From Limnanthes douglasii subsp. nivea (lineage: Eukaryota; Streptophyta; Magnoliopsida; Brassicales; Limnanthaceae): a DNA stretch of 64,000 nucleotides. Under the pieces are notes generated by a model, which did not search any database, was not told the DNA's origin, and was given only the letters and a program-made list of their open reading frames with translations. The stretch covers positions 8,020,345 through 8,084,344 of the forward strand of contig JAUPFV010000005.1 in the NCBI GenBank assembly GCA_036936605.1, read 5' to 3'. The position numbers were made by a program, and so were the translations under genes. This document shows, piece after piece, positions 56,096-64,000 of the stretch (within the stretch, counting starts at the first letter, position 1; every line of letters begins with the position of its first letter).

Positions 56096-57799
56096 GAGAC
56101 AATCATCATATATAGTATTTGTCCAAACAGTTTTCCACTCATCATAAATTCTGACAAAAAATTGTTACAATTATTTAATATATTAATTATTATGATTTTC
56201 TATGTTTTAAAAAATTATAAAAAATAGTCAGAAATATTTAAATAATTTTCGATCAGTTATTTCATAGCACACAATAACCACGATAAAAAAATATTAGCAT
56301 AATTTTTTTTGTTTACAAAATTATCATTTTATAAAACAACTCATTATTATTATTTATTTAATTACATAAATAGCACTACGAATTCATCAATAAAAACATA
56401 GGTACAATTTATAATACATATAAAAAATGATTTTTTCTCACAAACTTAGTTCGAACTCGAATAGAAGTTATCACTTATTAAATTTCTCCTTCTAGTTAAA
56501 ATCCTTATAAAATAATATGATTTTTAAGTTGATTTTTCTAATAGAATAGTTTATCAACAATCATCCAATATCAATAACTATTTAAGGTCTGAAAAGTACG
56601 GAAAATCGTATTGTTTTGAAAGTAAGGTACGCAATGAAGCACAACAATGAGACACAAAGAAAATAAAATCGCTTCGTTGACTAAGCCTTTGTGAAAATAT
56701 CATTTTCAAATGATATGTGTGAAGAAATCCACAAGTTGTCTTGAATCTTTAAGAATTCTCCATGCGTCTTCTTTACACCGCTCATAACCAGTCCCACAAG
56801 GCTCATCGTAATGGAACAAGAAACCTAAGAGGAACGGGAACACTTCAACCAAATGAATGGATCTAAAGTTCTTGAAAACCCAGAGGTACGCAGGGACGCA
56901 CAACAATGAGGCATTTGAGAACTATTTTACTGGTTAGTATAAATTTGATATTCTTCTAATCTTCTTGATAAATCTTATTCAAGTACTCTTCTTCACGCAT
57001 CTTCTTCAAGTATTCTTCTTCGTATTTCTTCTACCTCATCATCTTTTTCAACCAAATATTCAATTCAAACATTAAATCTCAAACCTCCAACCCTAACTCT
57101 CATACCTCCAAATTACAAATGTCAAATGAAATCCATATACCAAATGAAATCTAAACCCTAAATATCCAAAACCAAAATCCAAACGGCAAACACTTATTTA
57201 AGTAAATGTCAGGCATAATCTAATGTCAAACAAAATCTAACCATCAATCGAATCCAAACAAATCCAAAATAAAATCCAAACGATAAACGCCGATCTAAGC
57301 AAAGATCGGATAGAATCCAAACGTCCAACAAAATCCAAACACCAAACAAAATAAAAACGATAAACACTGATCTAAGCAAACGTTGGACAATATCAACAAA
57401 AAAAATTAAACAATAAAAAAAATCCAAACGAAAAACGTCGATCTAAGAAAACATCGGAAAGAATCCCAATGTAAAAAAAAATCCAATTCGAACTCTCAAT
57501 CCAAAATAAAAAATCAAACTCCCAAATACCAATACCAAAATTAAATCTAAAACCAAATACCAAAAATCAACTCCAAAAACCAAATCTAAATTGAAATCTA
57601 AAACTAAATCCAAATACAAATCTAAGTTATAATCAAAACCAAAACCAAAATCAAAATCAAAATTGAATCCACGATTTTGCCAACAAAAACTCTGCACTGC
57701 TCCAGTAGCACTTTCTTCCGAACCGTAGCACCAAATCATAATCAAACTGGTCATATTGAAGGATTAGATGTTCTGAATATGCTCTCTGAGATTTAGCAA
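56096..57799. other. Intergenic DNA with low-complexity CAAA-rich tract
   Basis: A 66-codon minus frame (56706-56906) has a fairly balanced composition but no family I recognise. From about 57060 to 57660 the plus strand is a run of CCAAA/AATCC-type simple sequence. That run produces Asp/Phe/Leu-rich minus-strand frames (57443-57754) without meaning. It directly follows, in minus orientation, the primer site of the TRIM-like unit and could be its expanded internal region. Confidence 0.45.
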
Positions 57800-58701
57800 A
57801 ACCCAATACTGTTTGTCTCTCGATCATGTCTATTGATTGTAGCCGCACACAATAGATCCGAAACCGAAAATTTTATCTCTTTCTTTTCTTCAGACGGACA
57901 GTCGAAACAACTGCCCGCGGGCATAACGAAAGACACAAAAACATAAACTCTAGATCTAAACTTAGGCTTTGATACCAAAATAAAACAAAGAAAGACGGTG
58001 AGGGTTTTATTATTTAGAAAGCGTATTCATTACATGGACTAGACGACTATGGTTTTATTATTTAGAAAAATGTATCAATTACATAGAGTGTATGCTTTTA
58101 TTTATAGATAAACATAGGAGCTAATGAGCTCGAGACTAATATTTCTAACAGTTTTAAAAGTAAGGTTTGAAAAAATTACGGATAATCACATGGTTTTAGA
58201 ATTATAGTATTGATAACTATTTGGATTTTCTCTTAATACCAATATACATAAACCAATATTGTTTGCCTCTCGATCATGTCGATTGATTGTAGCCGCACAC
58301 AATAGATCCAAAACAAAAAAAATTCTCTCTTTCTTTTCTTCTGACGGACAGTCGAAATAACTGCCCGCGGGCACAACGAAAGACACAAAAACATAAACTC
58401 TAGATCTAAACCTAGGATTTGATACCAAAATAAAACAAAGAAAGCCAGTCAGGGTTTTATTATTTAGAACGCGTATTCATTACATGGAATAGACGACTAG
58501 GGTTTTATTATTTAAAAAAAGCGTATCAATTACGTAGAGTGTGTGCTTTTATTTATAGATAAACATACGAGCTTATGAGCTCGAGACTAATATCTCTAAC
58601 AGTTTTAAAAGTAAGGTTTGAAAAAATTATGGATAATCACATGCTTTGAGAATTAAAGTATTGATAACTATTTGGACTTTCTCTTAATACCAATATATAT
58701 G
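57800..58701 (-). mobile_element. Tandemly duplicated TRIM-like unit (about 450 bp, two copies)
   Basis: Positions 57800-58250 and 58251-58701 match along their length. Each unit holds an LTR-like block on the minus strand (57978-58150 and 58428-58601) that starts TGTTAGA.ATATTAG, has a TATAAATA box and is followed by a primer-site-like TGGTATCAAA (57966-57977, 58415-58427). Shared internal sequence encodes the start of a short Cys/Ser-rich frame. The order LTR-internal-LTR-internal without flanking target duplication suggests unequal recombination between element copies. LTR ends are inferred from TG and primer positions. Confidence 0.65.
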
Positions 58702-58734
58702 TTAGCTATTTTTTTTCTCTTGTTTTATTAAATA

Positions 58735-59490
58735 TCGCATCTTTCAAATCATGGCTTTAAAAAAATCTAAAAATATCATTGGTTTTGTTTTTTAAAGACG
58801 AACAAAACTAGATCCATAATTTTTTTATGATGAATTGCGAAAATACATGTAATTGAGTTGCAAAATTGGTTTATAAAAAACAATTGTGTTCATGTTGCAA
58901 GATTAAGTGTAAATTAGTTGTGAAAAAACAATTATGTTTAGTGTTGAAATTACATGCAATTTGGTTGAAAAAAAACTGTTTTAGTTGTTTTAGTTGCAGA
59001 ATTATGTGCAAATGAGTTGCGCAAATAAAAATAAATGAGTTACGCAACATGACTTCGGTTGCGAAAAAACAATTACGTTACAGTTGCGTAATTACGTGCA
59101 AAATATGTTGCGTAAATATGAAGAAAACAATTGCGTAAATAAGATTTTGGTTGCGAAATAAGCATTGGAAAAGAAAATGTGTTCCAGTTGCGGAATGACG
59201 TGTAATTTGGTTGCTAAAAGCAAATATGTTCGACTTGCATAATTAAGTGTAATTTGGTTGCTAAAAGCAAATATGTTCGACTTGCGTAATTAAGTGTAAT
59301 TTGGTTGCTAAAAGCAAATATGTTCGACTTGCGTAATTAAGTGTAATTTGGTTGCGAAAATAAAAAGGAAAAAAATTATCCGAAAATATTACTCATGGAT
59401 TTCGTTTGTTGGTTAAAAGGTAAAAATATATATTTTTAGAGTATATTTTTTAAGTTAAAGTTTGAAAGATATGAAATTTTGAATGTTAAA
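58735..59490. mobile_element. Inverted-ended repeat, copy C (both ends present)
   Basis: The left end (about 58735-58835, ATCTTTCAAA ... AACAAAACTAGATCCATAA) and right end (about 59380-59480, ACTCATGGATTTCGTTTGTT ... TTTGAAAGATAT) are imperfect inverted repeats of about 100 bases. The interior consists of degenerate and then exact tandem repeats and no gene. It is the most complete member of the family seen here. Its length and ends suit a non-autonomous Mutator-like or similar DNA element; target duplication not resolved. Confidence 0.6.
59200..59360. repeat. 47-bp tandem repeats inside copy C
   Basis: GTGTAATTTGGTTGCT starts at 59200, 59247, 59294 and 59341: three full 47-bp units and a partial fourth, nearly identical. 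Older, degenerate versions fill the rest of copy C and both halves of copy A. Confidence 0.93.
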
Positions 59491-60019
59491 AATAAGTAAT
59501 AAAATGGTTAGAAAATTAAAGACGAAATAAACTAATTTATTCGTGAATAGTCTGATTTAATAATTATTTTATAGTGAAATGTTTAAATTCTACTAAAATT
59601 TATCGTATTTTTTTTTAATTTGAATAATTTATGAGTTTCGATTCTAGTAAGACACTTAATAAGAAATGATTTTTTTTTTTACTTTTAATCCTATAAATAT
59701 TATTGGTAAATTTTATATAGCCAATAAATTTGAATAAACTCAAAACTTCAAATAATTATTGACACTCTTAAATTATCCAAAATAGTTCTCAATATTTTCT
59801 TTTGAATAAAATCTTTATAAAAGAAAATTATTCAAAACGACAGTCATAGGTGTTTTCTTATAAAATTTCCATAACATAAATTGTGAGGGGTACTTATGAA
59901 ACCTCCAAAATATAATGATACCATTTTAACATGTTAATTTTGTAACTAATTAAAGCTTACGTACTCTTTTAACAAACATCAGTAGATAAGGACCAAGGAG
60001 TAGTATAGTAGTACCAGAA
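59491..60019. other. AT-rich DNA upstream of GTF2H2
   Basis: No gene or element recognised; probably the distal promoter region of the host gene. Confidence 0.5.
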
Positions 60020-60024
60020 GGCTT

Positions 60025-60030
60025 TATAAA
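60025..60030 (+). promoter_or_regulatory. Probable TATA box of the GTF2H2 gene
   Basis: TATAAA about 275 bases upstream of the ATG. A leader containing a likely 76-bp intron (60141-60216, CTACAG|GTAATG ... TTTGCAG) follows. The transcription start would be near 60060. Confidence 0.5.
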
Positions 60031-60304
60031 GTAATACGACCAAAATGTAATATAGAAAGCTATAATCATCTTCATTCAATCACTGTTAAACCCTAAAACT
60101 ACTCCGTCGAGGCTTCTCGCCATACTTCACACGTCTACAGGTAATGTACTTTATCATCTCAATTCTACATTTGATAAGAGATCGACAACATTAGGAACTA
60201 AGTTCATGATTTGCAGATGTTTATAGTTAATCGTTGTATGAACTTTGATTAGGGCACATTTTGATTCAAAATTTGGGATCGGATTATAGGGTTTCGATAG
60301 AGAA

Positions 60305-62055
60305 ATGAAGGAGAGTCAGAGGAATCGGCTGGACGGAGAAGCAGAAGAAGATGAGGATGATGAAGGGCTCGATTCGTGGCAGAGAAGCTACGAAGATGAG
60401 AGATCGTGGGAGGCCTTGCAAGAGGATGAGTCTGGCCTTTTGCGTCCTATTGACAATACTGCAATCTACCATGCTCAGTACCGGCGACGCATTCGATCTA
60501 TTTCGTCTGCTGGATCGGCTACTCGTATCCAGAAAGGCCTCATTCGCTACCTCTACATCGTCATTGATCTCTCTCGGGTAAATTTTTGACACTCAACTTG
60601 ATTTGTATGTGCCTTCGATGTGCTTTGGATTCAGGCACTTTGAATTGGTGCGTGAATTGTCTAGTTAGGAAAAAAACTTTGATCAATTTATATTAATTAT
60701 ATGTTAGTGTTGTATGTAGGCAGCTGCAGAGATGGACTTTCGACCTAGCCGGATGGTTGTGATGGCAAAACATGTCGAGGCTTTCATTAGGGAGTTCTTC
60801 GATCAGAACCCGCTTAGTCAAATTTCTCTGGTGACTATAAAAGATGGTATTGCCCAATGCTTGACAGATCTTGGTGGCAGTCCCGAAGCCCACATCCAAG
60901 CTTTGATGGGTAAGCTTGAAAGCTCTGGTGATTCTTCGTTACAGAATGCACTGGAACTTGTTCATGAGTATTTAAGTCAAATTCCATCGTACGGTCACCG
61001 CGAGGTTCTGTTCTTATACTCAGCTCTCAGTACATGTGATCCGGGTGATGTAATGGACACCATCAAGAAATGCAAGAAATCCAAAATAAGGTGCTCCGTT
61101 ATTGGCCTTTCTGCAGAAATGTTCGTATGCAAACATCTCTGTCAAGAAACCGGTGGTATATACTCCGTTGCAGTGGACGAGGTGAGCTCAACCTCCTACT
61201 ACACATGTGATTTGTTAGAAACTTAGAAATAAAAAGGTGGATTGGTACCTTCTTGATATTTTATTACCATGGTCTGTTTTACAAAACCTCAGTTGTTATT
61301 GAAGCTACTAAACTTATATGTGGATTTAAATCAAATCTCAAAATTGGATTGTCCAAGTTCATGTTTATGTGTGGGGAATATACTTGTGCTGTATCCTAGA
61401 GTCTTCTTTGCAGTTATAAGGAAACACTGTATTGAGTCAAATATTCTTTCGCAGGCTCACTTGAAAGATTTAATACTCGAACATGCTCCTCCGCCTCCAG
61501 CAATAGCAGAATACGCGGTTGCAAATTTGATTAAAATGGGGTTCCCGCAAAGAGCAGCAGAGGGATCTATCGCAATATGTTCATGTCATAAAGAAGCAAA
61601 GGTTGGTGCAGGGTACACCTGTCCGAGATGTAGAGCTCGTGTCTGCGAGCTACCTACTGAATGTGGTGTATGTGGCTTAACCCTTGTTTCGTCACCTCAC
61701 TTGGCAAGGTCATACCATCATCTATTTCCTATAGCTCCATTTAATGAGGTGTCTTCGTCACAATTAAATGATACGCGACAAAAACTGCCAAGAAATTGTT
61801 TTTGTTGTCAACAAAGCTTTCTTAGTTCGGGTATGTAATTCATACTCTTTAAGAAAAATTGAATTTGTTTTACAATACGGTAAATAAACCTTGACGCTTC
61901 TTTGAATTTGGCCTTATTTTGATGCAGGAAACAAGCAGAGCCCTTGTGTTACATGTCCTAATTGTAAGCATTACTTCTGCTTTGACTGTGACATCTACAT
62001 TCACGAGAGTTTGCATAATTGTCCGGGCTGTGAGAGCATGAGGCGTTCCACTTAG
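60305..62055 (+). CDS. GTF2H2: TFIIH basal transcription factor subunit 2 (p44/SSL1-like)
   Basis: Four exons: 60305-60577, 60720-61181, 61455-61830, 61928-62055 (412 codons plus stop), all with GT-AG borders. The protein is the p44 subunit of TFIIH, which stimulates the XPD helicase in transcription initiation and nucleotide excision repair in the nucleus. After an acidic N-terminus the Ssl1-like von Willebrand A fold starts at YIVIDLSRAAAEMDF (about 84-98) and runs through SYGHREVLFLYSAL, CSVIGLSAEMF and GGIYSVAVDE. Then come HAPPPPAIAEYAVANLIKMG, a C4 zinc site (CPRCRARVCELPTECGVCG) and a C-terminal RING-like zinc domain (CFCCQQ, CVTCPNCKHYFC, CDIYIHESLHNCPGC). Length fits plant orthologues. 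The gene is intact and is the only host gene here. Confidence 0.95.
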
Positions 62056-63429
62056 TCACAGATAAAAAAAAGAACAAATAGCTCTCATGTCAGTCCAACA
62101 TAGAAATTCTCAACTTGTTCATCACTCACAAGCTCGGCCACAGGTGATTGATTGCTCCAACTTGAACGCCAACCACTCATAGAGGCCCCATTGGTCTACA
62201 CAGCTATTTAATAAGCAATGAGAGGTCAATGTAATGTTTTCTATGTATTCGTATTGTGTATATGTGGCACAAGATGAGTATTTTTGGTAAAAAGAATGTT
62301 GTCACAGTTTGTAGAACTAAAGTAGAAGCTCTGAAACTCCAGAGGCCTAAAATAGCTTGTACTTTTTATTCAGCCTAGTTTGGGCCTTTTTTTAAAACAT
62401 AGACTTAAGCCTATAACAAAAGCTATACAAATATATATATATATATATCATATATTTATACGCGAAGATTAATGGATTATAGAGGGAACCTTCTCCAAAT
62501 TTGTAATGGGCGTACGATAAGAATAAGATATACAGCTATTAGTTTCAAATATCTGAGTAGTTTCTCAATATTTTTTTTTAATCTATCAATTTTAAAATCG
62601 ATTTGTTTAGTTTTTAAGTTTGGTAGAGTTTATAAATTTACCTTTAAGTATTTAAGAAGAGGTCGCGTATCAAAAATTTATAGATTTTAGTTCAAGGATT
62701 TAGGAGTAAGATTTTGATTCAAAAGACTAAATAAAAGAAAACGAAACCATAAACTTAAAAACAAAACGGGGTAAAGCGGAGAAAATACTAAGTCATTTAA
62801 GTCTAAATATTAACTAAGTAATTAAAATTTTATGTTGAAATGTAAATATCAATAATAGAAAATACATGTCAAAATAATTATAAAGTTATAAATAAAAGTT
62901 GAAAAAAATATTTAGCTTCATACAATTTTTTTAGTTAAATTAATACATATCTTTTTAAAGAGATAAGGCTTATGCTTTCTCATAATAATATAAATTTGTA
63001 TATATGTATATAATTTATAGAAAATTAAAATTATACTAACATTAAAAGTCCATAACTTTTACAAAGGATAATTTTTGTGTTTGTTTTTTAGAGGATTTGT
63101 AATTTTATATAAGGGTCGGTTACCGTTTATTATTTTTGGAATACCTTTCATGAGTTAAGTGATTTTGAAATTGATCTATAAAAAGGTTTATCCACATGAG
63201 AAAGTGTCATCATAATTGATGGTACCACTGACGTTGAGTTGATCTGAAAAGAACTTTTTTTAATTATCACTTTAGTGAAGTGTTAATTCGTGTTAAAATT
63301 AAAAAAAAAAGACAAAAAAGTCATATGATTACGAATCCATAACACAACGACGCGCTTTCAATCAAGGTCCACAATGTCCTACATCATATTAGATGCATAC
63401 AACCCGCAAATCTTGGATATACCAAGATA
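62056..63429. other. 3' region of GTF2H2 and AT-rich intergenic DNA
   Basis: Likely 3' UTR to about 62250 (an AATAAG signal near 62210). A (TA)n microsatellite lies at about 62430-62448. No gene seen in the rest; the 72-codon frame at 62472-62690 is AT-driven. Confidence 0.5.
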
Positions 63430-63725
63430 CTATGAGCGTTTTTAAAAGACCAATTCATAGGATAAAAATAATTTGAGATTACGGAGATTACATCACAAAT
63501 TACAAGCAAAAGCCTAACAGGAGCATACGAGACTACATTAAGACATTTTTAAGAACAAATAACAAGAAAGTTACCACGCCTCATGGCATCTATCTCTTAC
63601 ATGTAGGACATCCTTCATAGCCTCTTAGTAAAATTATTATGAATCAAAAGGCTTTAACCTTCGCCCAACTCTTAGCCTAGCTCGAGCAACAAATCAAAAT
63701 CGATGAAACCATGCGTATGAGATTT
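63430..63725 (+). pseudogene. Tat-type gag fragment
   Basis: One plus-strand frame reads NRSIRDYIKTF, then a two-stop-interrupted NQKALTFAQLLA and LEQQIKIDETM. These line up in order with the Gag of the inner element (ESLKNYTRRF, KKQAFTFSALLA, IEKQILIEETE). Just upstream, DQFIG resembles the RQHFVG part of the capsid domain. It is an old fragment, unrelated by position to the large nest. Confidence 0.6.
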
Positions 63726-64000
63726 TTGGGTTAGCCTAACACATATTTTTCTTAACACACAGCTGAACTACTTCCATTTGTTGTAATCTAAACAATTAGA
63801 TACCTTTCAAAACAATAAAAAAATCATCTTACCAACACAAAAACTACAAAAGAAGAATAAAAATCTCCGATGGTTTTGGATTTTTGTTACATTAGACTTT
63901 AAAACATATTAACTATCTATGACTGTACAAAAGATGTGATCCATTCTTAGAAACCTGAGAAAATGTGGACTTCTAGGGATGGGACAAATCCCAACAAAAT

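Noticed and set aside
56706..56906. 66-codon minus-strand frame with balanced composition
   Set aside because: I cannot match it to any family and see no splice or promoter support; kept only as part of the intergenic entry.
57443..57754. Minus-strand Asp/Phe/Leu-rich 103-codon frame
   Set aside because: Low-complexity CCAAA-type DNA generates it; no stable domain is visible.
59200..59360. CRISPR-like array
   Set aside because: The 47-bp units are contiguous without unique spacers, and the genome is a plant.

Overview
This window is plant nuclear DNA, probably from a eudicot; I cannot name the species. It holds one ordinary host gene, an intron-containing TFIIH p44/GTF2H2 subunit at 60.3-62.1 kb. 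Almost everything else is transposable elements at different stages of decay, in AT-rich intergenic DNA.

Layout: (1) 1-3.96 kb is the 3' part of a broken endogenous pararetrovirus (Caulimoviridae-like): capsid zinc knuckle, protease, RT-RNase H with a long C-terminal extension, then promoter, poly(A) signal, probable tRNA-Met primer site and leader. (2) 5.3-6.7 kb is a complete minus-strand TRIM with an exact 5-bp target duplication; its left flank was later tandemly duplicated. (3) 6.9-15.5 kb holds decayed Ty1-copia pieces on both strands. (4) 15.9-37.8 kb is a three-layer nest. A DNA-transposon-like repeat with about 100-bp inverted ends was split by an outer Ty3-gypsy element of Tat/Retand type (16348-37282, minus strand, TSD GAATT). 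That element was split in turn by a younger related element (24036-34868, minus strand, TSD CCCCC, two identical 330-bp LTRs). (5) 37.8-45.1 kb holds an older Tat-like pol remnant (minus) and a Ty1-copia remnant (plus). (6) 45-60 kb is AT-rich DNA with microsatellites, a minisatellite, a tRNA-derived SINE with an 11-bp TSD, a tandemly duplicated TRIM-like LTR unit and another copy of the inverted-ended repeat family. (7) Past the host gene, a Tat-type gag fragment lies near 63.5 kb.

The two nested Tat elements are the most interesting part. Both keep the same plan: gag, protease, an in-frame UAG, then RT - degenerate RNase H - second RNase H - integrase on the minus strand. Between pol and the 3' LTR each carries a large gene on the opposite strand. 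That antisense gene has its own TATA box and an upstream GACACGTGTC palindrome, a phase-1 intron at the same place in both elements, a conserved core, a coiled coil and an acidic end. It is intact in the inner element (861 codons after splicing) and broken in the outer one. In both elements the UAG between protease and RT is followed by CAR; in the inner one it is UAG-CAA-UUA, the exact tobamovirus-type leaky-stop context. This suggests Pol is made by readthrough. The inner element is young by its LTRs but has a templated insertion that puts gag and protease out of frame. The outer element has several frameshifts, a gag deletion and a 5' LTR that has lost its TATA box.
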